From: Rhodoblastus acidophilus
GTDB lineage: Bacteria > Pseudomonadota > Alphaproteobacteria > Rhizobiales > Beijerinckiaceae
Direction: 5' to 3'
Length of the DNA stretch: 64,000 nucleotides
NCBI RefSeq assembly: GCF_900187365.1
Contig: NZ_FYDG01000001.1
Span: forward strand, 186,001 to 250,000
Made by a program: the position numbers and the translations under genes. Of this stretch, positions 36,245-44,599 are shown in pieces (position 1 is the first letter of the stretch; each line of letters starts with the position of its first letter). The notes below the pieces were generated by a model. That model did no database searches. It was not told where the DNA came from and worked only from the letters and a program-made list of their open reading frames with translations.

Positions 36245-36868
36245 TCAGGCCGCCGGGGTCGTCTCGGCGGCAATGCCGAGCGTGCGGAAAATGCCGTTTT
36301 TCAGATCGCGCCTGAGCGGTTCGAGATCGTTCTCGATCCGCGCCAGCATCACACGGCCCATCAGATAGGCGAACAGCTCGTCCGCCTTGGCCTTGACGTC
36401 GGCGTCGGCGGGCAGCAGGCCCTCCGCGACGAGATCGCGGATGACATTCTGGTAGTAGCGGGTCTTGTGACGCCGCTGTTCGTCGAACTTGGCGCGAATC
36501 TCCGGCTCCTGCGCGCCCATTTCCGAGCCGAGCGAAGCACAGGGGCAGCCGCAGACATGCCCGTATTTCTCCGCCGACTCCTTTTGGGCGTCGTAGATGA
36601 AAGCCGCGAGGTTTTCGAGCCGCTGCAACGGCGGAGAGGCCGGCGAGAAGATCCGGTCGTAGGTCGCGCGCAGCTCGATATCCGCGTGGTCCATGGCGGC
36701 GACGGCGAGATCGGCCTTGGACGGAAAGAAGTGGTAGAAGCTGCCCTTGCGAACATCCGCGGCCTTGCAGATATCGTCCACGCTGACAGATCCGTAGCTG
36801 CTGCGCCAGATCAGCTCCAGCGCGGCGGCGATCAGACGTCTCTTGGTTTCGGGAATTTGAGCGCCCAT
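36245..36868 (-). CDS. TetR-family repressor of the efflux block
   Basis: The 207-residue regulator has a TetR-type DNA-binding domain (KRRLIAAALELIWRSSYGSV, VDDICKAADVRKGSFYHFFP) and a ligand-binding C-terminal domain containing a cysteine-rich turn, HVCGCPCASLG, that might respond to thiol-reactive compounds. The ATG at 36868 follows AGGAGAGAGG; a longer frame to 36916 would run through the operator. Near-identical sites lie in front of this gene and in front of the SDR operon, so it should repress both. Confidence 0.9.
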   Translation of the reverse strand: MGAQIPETKRRLIAAALELIWRSSYGSVSVDDICKAADVRKGSFYHFFPSKADLAVAAMDHADIELRATYDRIFSPASPPLQRLENLAAFIYDAQKESAEKYGHVCGCPCASLGSEMGAQEPEIRAKFDEQRRHKTRYYQNVIRDLVAEGLLPADADVKAKADELFAYLMGRVMLARIENDLEPLRRDLKNGIFRTLGIAAETTPAA

Positions 36869-36897
36869 CACCTCTCTCCTGAGCGTCGAATATAGCT

Positions 36898-36919
36898 GTC
36901 TTGACCGAACAGTCAAGAC
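36898..36919. promoter_or_regulatory. TetR autoregulatory operator candidate
   Basis: GTCTTGAC (36898-36905) and GTCAAGAC (36912-36919) are perfect 8-bp arms around CGAACA, 29 bases upstream of the TetR start and about 60 bases from the divergent membrane-protein gene. It contains the TTGACCGNNCAGTC pattern also found before the SDR gene. Confidence 0.7.
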
Positions 36920-36980
36920 CCTACCGCCACATCGTCCGGCTTGTCTTGCGACGCGCGCCCCCCTCGACTAGAACGCGGTG

Positions 36981-37451
36981 ATGTTTGACGATCTTCTCTT
37001 CGCGCGCGCCTTGCACGTTCTGGCCGTGGTCCACTGGATCGGGGGCGTCGGCTTCGTGACGCTGGTCATCCTGCCGCTGGCCCTGTCGCGACCGGCCGGC
37101 GAAGGGCTGGACCTGTTCAATCTGGTGGAGCGCCGCTTCGCCGCGCAGGTCCGATGGTCGATTCCGCTCGCCGGCGCGGCGGGGCTGTGGATGACCTACC
37201 GGATGGACGTGTGGGACAGGTTTGTCGATCCGCATTTCTGGTGGATGCCGGCGATGGCCTTGCTGTGGATCGTGTTCATGGCGATGGTTTTCGTCGTCGA
37301 ACCCTTGTTCGAGCACAAGTTGGAAGTTCTGGCGCGCAAAAACCCGGCCGGCGCGCTGAAGCGGCTGGCGCTGATGCACCTCATCCTGCTTGGCCTGCTC
37401 GCCGCGACGATCCTCGGCGCCGTCGCGGGGGCGCACGGCTACTATTTCTAG
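36981..37451 (+). CDS. Four-helix membrane protein, CopD-like
   Basis: The 156-residue protein has four hydrophobic helices: LHVLAVVHWIGGVGFVTLVI, a short one around SIPLAGAAGLWMTY, WMPAMALLWIVFMAMVFVV and ALMHLILLGLLAATILG. Conserved-looking histidines in helices 1 and 4 (AVVHWIGG, LMHLILL) recall CopD-like or cytochrome-b-like proteins. The function is unknown. It is divergent from the TetR gene and shares the gap that contains the operator, so it may be co-regulated. A GTG one codon earlier is an alternative start. Confidence 0.65.
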   Translation: MFDDLLFARALHVLAVVHWIGGVGFVTLVILPLALSRPAGEGLDLFNLVERRFAAQVRWSIPLAGAAGLWMTYRMDVWDRFVDPHFWWMPAMALLWIVFMAMVFVVEPLFEHKLEVLARKNPAGALKRLALMHLILLGLLAATILGAVAGAHGYYF

Positions 37452-37454
37452 AAA

Positions 37455-38279
37455 TCAACCGGACGTCTGACCCGATCCGACATTTAGACAGGACGCCGCC
37501 CTGGTCAGAGCCGCCAGGACGTCGTCCGGCCGTTCGATGGTCAGCAAATGGCCGGCGCCCTCCAGAGCCACGATATGCGCGTCGGCGATCAGCCCGGCCA
37601 GCGCCTGCCCGGCCTTGAGCGGCGTCATCTGATCGCGCCCGCCGAGTATCAGGGTGGCGGGACAGCGCAGCGCCGCAGCGGCTTCGGCGCCGTTGGCATA
37701 GGCGGCGCAGGCGGCGAGATCGGCGTGCAGCACGCCGGGACCGGCCCGCTCCAGCAGGCGGCGCGCGCCGCCGAGCATCCACAGGCCGGGCGCAGGACCG
37801 CCGCCGAGCGTGGCGGTCGCGCCCAAGCCCCAGAGGCTGACCATGGCGATGGCGGCGTCATCATTGGCCGCCGCCGCGGCGAGCAGATCGGCGTGCACCG
37901 GCATGGCCGCCGCCGTTCCGATCAGCGCCAGCCCGGCGACGCGCTCCGGATGGCGCGCCGCCGTCTCCAGGGCGATCAGCGAGCCCATGCTGTGCCCGGC
38001 GATCAACGCGCGCCCGGCGCCGGCGGCCCGGATCAGCGCGGCCGTCCAATCCGCGAGTTCCTCGATGGAGCCGAGCGGCGGCCCCTCCGAGGCGCCATGG
38101 CCCGGCAAATCGACGGCGACCACGCGCAGGCCGCGGCGGGCGAGCGCGCGGCTCTGCAAGGCCCAGATCGTATGGTCCATCCCGGCGCCATGCAGCAGAA
38201 CGGCCAGAGGCTGCGCGGCGTCATGCGCGTATCCGCCGGTCCCGGCGAAAACCGCGCGGCGGTCGAGCGTCAGCTTCAT
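37455..38279 (-). CDS. Alpha/beta hydrolase
   Basis: The 274-residue enzyme has VLLHGAGMDHTIWALQSRAL (oxyanion region), VVAVDLPGHGASEG, the nucleophile elbow LIAGHSMGSLIALET, the acid region TLILGGRDQMTPL and the last His in LEGAGHLLTIERP. It is of the small-ester or C-C hydrolase type; the substrate is unknown. The ATG at 38279 overlaps the stop of the sulfhydrylase gene (ATGA), so both should be translated together and act in one pathway. Confidence 0.88.
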   Translation of the reverse strand: MKLTLDRRAVFAGTGGYAHDAAQPLAVLLHGAGMDHTIWALQSRALARRGLRVVAVDLPGHGASEGPPLGSIEELADWTAALIRAAGAGRALIAGHSMGSLIALETAARHPERVAGLALIGTAAAMPVHADLLAAAAANDDAAIAMVSLWGLGATATLGGGPAPGLWMLGGARRLLERAGPGVLHADLAACAAYANGAEAAAALRCPATLILGGRDQMTPLKAGQALAGLIADAHIVALEGAGHLLTIERPDDVLAALTRAASCLNVGSGQTSG

Positions 38280-39577
38280 GATCCGCCTCGTTGCGACGCG
38301 CGCAGCGCCTGTTTAAGATCGGCGACAATGTCCTCGGGCGCCTCCAGCCCGACCGACACGCGCACCATATCCTCCCCGACGCGGGCGGCGGCGAGCTGCT
38401 CCGGGCTCATCTGCGCGTGGGTCGTGCTGGCGGGATGGATCACCAGGGTTTTGGCGTCGCCGACATTGGCGAGATGGCTGGCGAGCCGCAGCGCCTCGAT
38501 GAATTTCACGCCGGCGGCGCGGCCGCCCCTGACGCCGAAGGTGACGACGGAGCCCGCCCCGCGCGGCAGCAGCTTTTGCGCCAGCGCGTGATCGGGATGA
38601 TCGGGCAGGCTGGGGTGATTGACCCAGGCCACGGCCTCGTGCGCAGCCAGCGCCTTGACGACTTCGGCGGCGTTCTCGACATGGCGCGGCATCCGCAGCG
38701 GCAGGGTCTCGACCCCGGTCAGCAGCCGCGACGCATTGTGCGGCGACAGGCAGGCGCCGAAATCGCGCAAGCCCACCGCCCGCGCCAGCATCGCAAAAGC
38801 GGCGGGGCCGAACTGTTCGGCGAAGACAAGACCCTGATAGCCGGCGCAAGGCTCGGTCAGAGTCGGGAATTTGCCGGAGGCGGTCCAGTCGAACCGGCCG
38901 GAATCGACGATGACGCCGCCGACGGCCTGACCGTGGCCGCCGAGCCATTTGGTGAGCGAATGCAGCACAAGGTCCGCGCCATGCTCGATCGGGCGCAACA
39001 GCCAGGGCGTGGCGAAAGTGTTGTCGATCAGCAGCGGCAGCCCGGCGGAATGGGCGATCGCCGCCACGCGCGGAATGTCGAAAACCTCCAGACCGGGATT
39101 GCCGATGGTTTCGCCCAGAATCAACCGCGTCTGCGGCGTGATCGCGGCGGCGAAGGCATCGGGGCGGCGCGGATCGACGAATGTGGTGGTCACGCCGAAG
39201 CGCGGCAGCGTCTGCGCCAGCAGGTTGACCGTGCCGCCGTAGAGCGCGGCGGAGGCGACGATGTGGTCGCCGGCGCCGAGCAGGGTGACGAGGGCGAGAT
39301 GCAGCGCCGCCATGCCGCTGGCGGCGCAGACCGCGCCGACGCCGCCTTCCAGCGCGGCGATGCGCTCCTCCAGCGCCGCCACGGTTGGATTGGAGATGCG
39401 CGAATAGAGATGGCCGGCGCGCTCAAGGTTGAACAGGCCGGCGGCATGGTCGGCGTCGGCGAACACATAGGAGGTGGTGTCGTAAACCGGCGTGGCGCGG
39501 GCGCCGGTGACGGGATCGGGACGCTGGCCCGCGTGCAGGCTCAGCGTTTCGAAAGCAGGCGGGCGGGGTGCGGGCAT
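38276..39577 (-). CDS. O-acetylhomoserine sulfhydrylase, second copy
   Basis: The 433-residue PLP enzyme has the same layout as the copy at 19393-20676: FETLSLHAGQRPDPVTGARA, PVYDTTSYVFADADHAAGLF, YSRISNPTVAALEERIAALEGG, LLIDNTFATPWLL and the PLP lysine in VLHSLTKWLGGHGQAVGG. It differs enough to suggest a different thiol or acyl-homoserine substrate. It lies between a PaaK-like ligase (12-base gap) and a hydrolase (overlap), an unusual company for a methionine enzyme. Confidence 0.9.
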   Translation of the reverse strand: MPAPRPPAFETLSLHAGQRPDPVTGARATPVYDTTSYVFADADHAAGLFNLERAGHLYSRISNPTVAALEERIAALEGGVGAVCAASGMAALHLALVTLLGAGDHIVASAALYGGTVNLLAQTLPRFGVTTTFVDPRRPDAFAAAITPQTRLILGETIGNPGLEVFDIPRVAAIAHSAGLPLLIDNTFATPWLLRPIEHGADLVLHSLTKWLGGHGQAVGGVIVDSGRFDWTASGKFPTLTEPCAGYQGLVFAEQFGPAAFAMLARAVGLRDFGACLSPHNASRLLTGVETLPLRMPRHVENAAEVVKALAAHEAVAWVNHPSLPDHPDHALAQKLLPRGAGSVVTFGVRGGRAAGVKFIEALRLASHLANVGDAKTLVIHPASTTHAQMSPEQLAAARVGEDMVRVSVGLEAPEDIVADLKQALRASQRGGS

Positions 39578-39589
39578 GATCGTGGCGCG

Positions 39590-40942
39590 TCAGGCCCAGA
39601 CGCCGGATCGCCGGTCTTCCACGCGCTTGGCCTTGTGCGTCTCGCGCGGCAGCGTGTCCGGCGGCAGCACGCGCACATCGGCCAATATGCCGACCACGGA
39701 TTTCAGGTGGCGGGCGATGCGATGCGCCAGATCCTCGGGCGCGCCGGTCCAGCCGGCCACATGCTCGACGTCGATGGTCAGCCGGTCGAGATGGTTCACG
39801 CGCTCGACGATCAGCTTGTATTCGCCGGTCAGGTCGTGATCGTCGCGCACGATGGACTCGACGTCGGACGGGAAGAGGTTCACGCCCTTGATGATCAGCA
39901 TGTCGTCGAGCCGGCCGTGGACGCCGAGCATGCGCAGCGAGGTGCGGCCACAGGCGCAGGGCTCGTCGGTGAAAGACACGATGTCGCCGGTGCGGAAACG
40001 CACCATCGGCCGCGCCGTCTTCTTCAGCGTGGTCAGCACCAGTTCGCCGCGCTGGCCGAACGGAACCGACTCCCCCGTCGCGGGATTGAGCACTTCGACG
40101 TAAATATGGTCCTCGGCCCAGTGCAGGCCGTCCTTCTGCTCGCACATGCCGGCGCAGGAGCCGAAAATATCCGACAGTCCGTAATAATCGTAAACCGAGG
40201 CGCCCCACAGCTTTTCGATGCGCTGGCGAGTCTCGGGGATGGAGCCGCCGGGTTCGCCCGCGACGAAAATGCGCTTGATCGCGAGGTCGTTGCGCGGGTC
40301 GATCCCCTCCTTGATCGCGGTTTCGCCGAGATACCAGGCGTAGGACGGCGTGGTCCAGATCGCCGTGGCCTGGAACTGGCCCAGAATCTTCAGCAGCCGC
40401 TCCGAAGGCACGGTTCCCGCGTGGATCGACAGCGCCCCGAGCTTTTGCGCGCCCAGCACGCAGGGGCCGCCGACGAACAGCGAGAAATTCAGCGAGTGGC
40501 AGTAGCGGTCTTCCGGGCGCAGGCCCGACGACCAGAATTGCCGCGCCTCATAGTCGATCCAGTCGTCGAAATCCTGCGCGGTGAAGGGCGAGGCGGTCGG
40601 CACGCCGGTCGAGCCGCTCGACGCGGAAATATAGACGATGTCGCGCTCGGGCGCGGCGCAGAGGTCGCCGAACGGCGGAACCGCGATTTGCCGGTCGCGC
40701 ACGACTTTCTTGTTGATGAAAGGGAAGCGCCGGAGATCGTCAAGCGTGCGGAGCTGGTCGGGATGGACGCCCGCCGCGTCGAAATGGGCGCGGTAGAACG
40801 GCGATTTTTCGTAGGCGAGCGCGAGATGACGCTGCAACAGCGCGAGAGATTGGGCGCGCCATTGAGCGCGGCTTTGGGTTTCGAGCTGCTGGTCCCAATA
40901 GGCTTGCGACGAGCGCAGCGGCTGACGGATGGCGAAATTCAC
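39590..40942 (-). CDS. PaaK-like acyl/aryl-CoA ligase (AMP-forming)
   Basis: The 450-residue enzyme resembles phenylacetate-CoA ligase. The AMP-binding signature is YISASSGSTGVPTASPF (about residues 94-110). AIWTTPSYAWYLGETA, DYYGLSDIFGSC and MVRFRTGDIVSFTDEPCACG follow, and the C-terminal domain has GRLDDMLIIKGVNLFPSDVE. It should activate a carboxylic acid as its adenylate and then its CoA thioester. The true acid is unknown. It is the first gene of an operon with a sulfhydrylase and a hydrolase, and the AT-rich promoter region lies at 41040-41080. Confidence 0.88.
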   Translation of the reverse strand: MNFAIRQPLRSSQAYWDQQLETQSRAQWRAQSLALLQRHLALAYEKSPFYRAHFDAAGVHPDQLRTLDDLRRFPFINKKVVRDRQIAVPPFGDLCAAPERDIVYISASSGSTGVPTASPFTAQDFDDWIDYEARQFWSSGLRPEDRYCHSLNFSLFVGGPCVLGAQKLGALSIHAGTVPSERLLKILGQFQATAIWTTPSYAWYLGETAIKEGIDPRNDLAIKRIFVAGEPGGSIPETRQRIEKLWGASVYDYYGLSDIFGSCAGMCEQKDGLHWAEDHIYVEVLNPATGESVPFGQRGELVLTTLKKTARPMVRFRTGDIVSFTDEPCACGRTSLRMLGVHGRLDDMLIIKGVNLFPSDVESIVRDDHDLTGEYKLIVERVNHLDRLTIDVEHVAGWTGAPEDLAHRIARHLKSVVGILADVRVLPPDTLPRETHKAKRVEDRRSGVWA

Positions 40943-41126
40943 AATAACGACCTCGCAATCGATCGGATCGGCGGACGGACGCCGAGCGATTCCTGGGCCC
41001 GGAGACGAGGCGCCAAAGCCTCGGACGAGCTTCAGCTTCAGAATATTTCATAAAGTCTATAAATCAACTCATATTTACGCGGGCGCTGAAAATCCTCACC
41101 CGCGCCGCCAAACGGGGCGCTCGGCG

Positions 41127-42020
41127 TCAGGCGCCGTCGCCTCCCTCGATGGGCGCGGCCTCCTCCGCCAGCCACGCGGAAAATTCCCGCAAGGCCGGCT
41201 CGTCCGCGCGCGTCTTGAGCAGGCAGCAGGCGAAGACCGCGCCACAGGGAACGAAGCCGAACGGCGCGATCAAGCGTCCGCTTTCGATCTGGCGCTCGAC
41301 CAGCAGCTTGGGCGCGACGCCTACGCCGATCGCCGCTGCGGCGGCCTCCAGCATCAAGGGCAGATGGTCGAATTTGCGCCCCGCGCCAAAGGCCGGAGCG
41401 GCGAGGCCAAGCGCCTCCGCCCAATCCGGCCAAGCCTCGACGCATGATCGGGTGTGCAGCAGAAGCTGGCCGACGACGTCGGCGGGCTCACGCAGTTTTT
41501 CGGCCAGCGCCGGCGCGCAGACGGGGCCGACCGCATCGGCGAACAAGCGACGCGCCGCCACGGCGCGCGGCCAGTGCCTGCCGCTCACCAGCAAAATGTC
41601 GATCCCGCCCTGTTCCAGCGGCGCGAATTCCCCGCATGTGCGCAGGTTCACCCTGATGTCGGGGCGCCGCACCTCAAAACGCGGCAATCGGGGAATCAGC
41701 CAGTTGGCGAGAAAGCTGCCGGGCGCGCCAACCACTAGTTCGGACGGACTTTCGCCTTGCGCGATCTCCTGACAGCACAGCGCCAGCTGATCGAGCGCGA
41801 CGCTGCTGGCGCTATGCAGGCGTTCGCCGGCGGGCGTCAGCCGAACGCCGCCGGCATGGCGCACGAACAGCTTGCAGCCCAGCCAGTCCTCAAGCTGGCG
41901 CATCTGGTGGCTGACGGCGCTGTGCGTGACGCACAGGTCTTCCGCCGCCGCCGAAAAGTTCAGGCGGCGCGCCGCCGCGTCGAAGACGCGCAGGGCGTTC
42001 AGAGGAGGCAGGCGGCGCAT
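41127..42020 (-). CDS. LysR-family regulator, TrpI/GcvA-like
   Basis: The 297-residue protein has the LysR helix-turn-helix at residues 5-65 (LPPLNALRVFDAAARRLNFS, LCVTHSAVSHQMRQLEDWLG) and the effector domain (ELVVGAPGSFLANWLIPRLP). It is divergent from trpBA, the arrangement of TrpI in pseudomonads, where indoleglycerol phosphate is the effector. That role is inferred from position and similarity. No strong ribosome site precedes the ATG at 42020; an overlapping 10-codon frame ends on it (TGATG). Confidence 0.8.
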   Translation of the reverse strand: MRRLPPLNALRVFDAAARRLNFSAAAEDLCVTHSAVSHQMRQLEDWLGCKLFVRHAGGVRLTPAGERLHSASSVALDQLALCCQEIAQGESPSELVVGAPGSFLANWLIPRLPRFEVRRPDIRVNLRTCGEFAPLEQGGIDILLVSGRHWPRAVAARRLFADAVGPVCAPALAEKLREPADVVGQLLLHTRSCVEAWPDWAEALGLAAPAFGAGRKFDHLPLMLEAAAAAIGVGVAPKLLVERQIESGRLIAPFGFVPCGAVFACCLLKTRADEPALREFSAWLAEEAAPIEGGDGA

Positions 42021-42056
42021 CAGCTTGGCGAGACGGTCGGGTTCGGGGACATGATA

Positions 42057-42069
42057 TGAGTTTTTCTCA
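42057..42069. promoter_or_regulatory. LysR-type binding site in the trpI-like/trpBA gap
   Basis: TGAGTTTTTCTCA is a T-N11-A palindrome with arms TGAG/CTCA, the standard shape of LysR sites. A related half-site, ATATCAGTTTTT, lies at 42088-42099, and ATATGAGTTTTT at the first site repeats it with one change. The two could be recognition and activation sites for trpBA. Confidence 0.6.
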
Positions 42070-42151
42070 CATCAAGCCGTAAGATCATATCAGTTTTTGC
42101 GAAGAGAACGGGTGGATAGGCTGCAAGCCTGATTTATAGCAGGAGCGCGGC

Positions 42152-43369
42152 ATGACCAACACAAGCTCATCCCATTCGGAGGCGGGACCGGACGCCGCCG
42201 GGCAATTCGGCCGCTTTGGCGGCGCCTATATGCCGGAGACGTTGATGCCCGCGTTGCGCGCGCTGCGCCAGCAACTCGCCGCCGCCCTGGCCGATCCTGC
42301 GTTCCGCGCCCGTCGCCGGCAAATCCTGACCGATTATGTGGGGCGGCCGACGCCGCTGTTCCCGGCCCAAAACCTCACCCGCGAGGCCGGAGGGGCGCAG
42401 ATTTTCCTCAAGCGCGAGGACCTCAATCACACCGGCGCTCACAAGATCAACAATTGCGTCGGCCAAATCCTGATCGCGGAACGCATGGGCAAACGCCGCG
42501 TGATCGCCGAAACCGGCGCGGGCCAGCATGGCGTCGCCACCGCCACGGTTTGCGCGCTGTTTGGCATGCAATGCGTTATCTACATGGGCGCGGCGGATAT
42601 CGCCCGGCAAGCGTCGAATGTGGCGCGGATGCGCCTGCTGGGGGCCGAGGTCCGCGCAGTCGCTGTGGGCACGGCGACGCTCAAGGACGCCATGAACGAG
42701 GCCTTGCGCGACTGGATCACAAATGTGGAGACCACCTATTATTTGCTTGGCACCGGCGCGGGTCCGCACCCGTACCCCAGCATGGTGCGCGACTTCCAGC
42801 GCGTCATTGGCGAGGAGACGCGCGAGCAGATTCAGGCCCGTTGCGGACGGTTGCCGGACGCGCTGGTGGCCTGCGTCGGCGGCGGCTCGAATGCGATTGG
42901 CCTGTTTCACCCGTTTCTCGCCGACCCTTCCGTGCGCTGCTATGGCGTGGAGGCCGGCGGTTTCGGATTGGCCAGCGGAAAACATGCGGCCTGCCTGTCC
43001 GGCGGACGCCCCGGCGTGCTGCACGGCAACCTGACCTATCTGTTGCAGGATTCCGACGGCCAGATCGCCGACGCGCATTCCGTTTCCGCCGGGCTGGACT
43101 ATCCCGGCGTCGGTCCCGAACACGCCCATTTGTTTGAAAGCGGGCGCGTGACCTATGCCGTGGTGGACGACGACGAGGCGCTGGCCGCCTTCCACCGGCT
43201 GGCGCGCGGGGAGGGCATCCTGCCGGCGCTGGAGAGCGCCCATGCCGTGGCCTTTGCGCTGCGGCTGGCGCCCCGCATGACGCGGGAGCAAATTCTGATC
43301 GTCAACCTCAGCGGGCGCGGCGACAAAGACTTGGCCACCGTCCAGGCGCATCAGGGAGAAGCCGCATGA
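42152..43369 (+). CDS. trpB: Tryptophan synthase beta subunit
   Basis: TrpB condenses indole with serine to make tryptophan in the cytoplasmic alpha2-beta2 complex. The 405-residue protein has [20 protein letters not shown] at the start, the PLP lysine in [15 protein letters not shown] (about residues 90-104), the [15 protein letters not shown] loop, [15 protein letters not shown] for phosphate binding and [13 protein letters not shown] near the end. AGGAG stands seven bases before the ATG. The stop overlaps the trpA start. Both are divergent from a TrpI-like regulator. No trpF is adjacent, so other trp genes must lie elsewhere. Confidence 0.97.
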   Translation: MTNTSSSHSEAGPDAAGQFGRFGGAYMPETLMPALRALRQQLAAALADPAFRARRRQILTDYVGRPTPLFPAQNLTREAGGAQIFLKREDLNHTGAHKINNCVGQILIAERMGKRRVIAETGAGQHGVATATVCALFGMQCVIYMGAADIARQASNVARMRLLGAEVRAVAVGTATLKDAMNEALRDWITNVETTYYLLGTGAGPHPYPSMVRDFQRVIGEETREQIQARCGRLPDALVACVGGGSNAIGLFHPFLADPSVRCYGVEAGGFGLASGKHAACLSGGRPGVLHGNLTYLLQDSDGQIADAHSVSAGLDYPGVGPEHAHLFESGRVTYAVVDDDEALAAFHRLARGEGILPALESAHAVAFALRLAPRMTREQILIVNLSGRGDKDLATVQAHQGEAA

Positions 43370-44217
43370 ACCGCCTCGACGCCACGCTGTCGCGGCTGCG
43401 CGACCAGAACCGGAGCGGATTGGTCTGCTATTTCATGGCCGGCGATCCCGATTTCGATACTAGCGCAAAACTGCTCGCGCAGCTCGGCGCGGCCGGCGCG
43501 GACGTGATCGAACTCGGCCTGCCGTTCAGCGATCCCGTCGCCGACGGCCCGTCGATCCAGAATGCGCATTTGCGCGCCCGCGCCGCCGGCCAGACCTCCG
43601 CGCGCACGCTGGCGCTGGTCGCCGAACTGCGCAAGACCGACTCCGCCACGCCGGTGGTGTTGATGGGCTACGTCAATCCGGTCATGCAATATGGCGACAA
43701 GCAATTCATGACCGACGCCGCGGCGGCCGGCGCCGATGCGCTGCTGCTGCTCGATCTGCCGGTGGAGCACGCCGCGCCCTATCGGGCGGCGGCGCTGGCC
43801 GCCGGACTGCGCCTGATCGTCATGACGGCGCCCACCAGCGACGACGCGCGCCTCGCCGAAATCCTGCGCGACGCCAGCGGCTTCGTCTATCACACGACGA
43901 TCACGGGCACGACCGGCGCCGCAAGCTGCGCGCCCGAACAGGCCGGCGCCGCCATCGCCCGCACGCGGCGGCATACGCGCGCGCCGATCGCGGCCGGCTT
44001 TGGCGTTCGCCGCCCTGCGCAGGCGCGCGCGCTGGCCGAACATGCGGACCTTGTGGTGGTGGGGTCGCAACTGGTCGAAACGCTCGCCAGCGAGGGGGTG
44101 GACGCCGCCTTGCGCGCGGTGCGGGCGTTCGCCGAAGCCCTCCGTCCGAACGAGACCGCAGGGGCCGGCGCCGCCGTGGGGAAGGTCATAGGTGGGAAGC
44201 GTCAGCCTCGGTCATGA
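43366..44217 (+). CDS. trpA: Tryptophan synthase alpha subunit
   Basis: TrpA cleaves indole-3-glycerol phosphate to indole, which is channelled to TrpB. The 283-residue TIM barrel shows [20 protein letters not shown], the catalytic region [20 protein letters not shown] with the active Glu and Asp, [14 protein letters not shown] and [13 protein letters not shown], and the phosphate-binding end [12 protein letters not shown]. It overlaps trpB by four bases (ATGA). A terminator follows 33 bases after the stop. Confidence 0.96.
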   Translation: MNRLDATLSRLRDQNRSGLVCYFMAGDPDFDTSAKLLAQLGAAGADVIELGLPFSDPVADGPSIQNAHLRARAAGQTSARTLALVAELRKTDSATPVVLMGYVNPVMQYGDKQFMTDAAAAGADALLLLDLPVEHAAPYRAAALAAGLRLIVMTAPTSDDARLAEILRDASGFVYHTTITGTTGAASCAPEQAGAAIARTRRHTRAPIAAGFGVRRPAQARALAEHADLVVVGSQLVETLASEGVDAALRAVRAFAEALRPNETAGAGAAVGKVIGGKRQPRS

Positions 44218-44599
44218 GGCTGCGCATGGGCCAGAGATAGATTTCCGGCGTGAAGATGATAATGCCTTGAGTATCGTCTTCACTTTTTACTCAAAGTGGG
44301 AAATCACGAACCGTCTCACCGCACTGGATGTTTTCTTGCGTGCGCGAAAACCGGGCGGCCTTTCGGCGGCGTCGCGCATCGTATCAAGGCGCTAACCAGT
44401 TCGCGGGATTGTTTCGCGGCATCCTTGAACATTGTTCACATTTCGCTATTCTTGAGCCTGTCGCGAACTCATTCGGATCTCCCGATGACCGTTGTCCGTC
44501 CGTTTGGCATTCTCATCGCCGGCGTCTCCGTGATCGCCGTCGCGCCGGGGTCCAGGCGTTTGCGCACGGTCCGTCGCCATCGCCTCGGACGGGGATTTC
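44218..44599 (+). other. Intergenic region after trpA
   Basis: The first part holds the trpBA terminator (44251-44288). The rest must contain the promoter of the DUF2339 gene. A frame starting at 44485 begins like a signal peptide (MTVVRPFGILIAGVSVIAVA) but soon loses protein character and runs into the next gene, so I treat it as non-coding or a remnant. Confidence 0.5.
44251..44288 (+). terminator. Rho-independent terminator of trpBA
   Basis: TGAAGATGATA (44251-44261) pairs with TATCGTCTTCA (44272-44282), an 11-bp stem with one G-T pair and a 10-base loop, followed by C and five T residues. Strong for this GC-rich window. Confidence 0.8.

Noticed and set aside
42022-42054. 10-codon frame (MSPNPTVSPS) ending on the LysR start as TGATG
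   Set aside because: It has no Trp codons and no clear ribosome site, so a tryptophan attenuator peptide is not supported; overlap by chance is likely.
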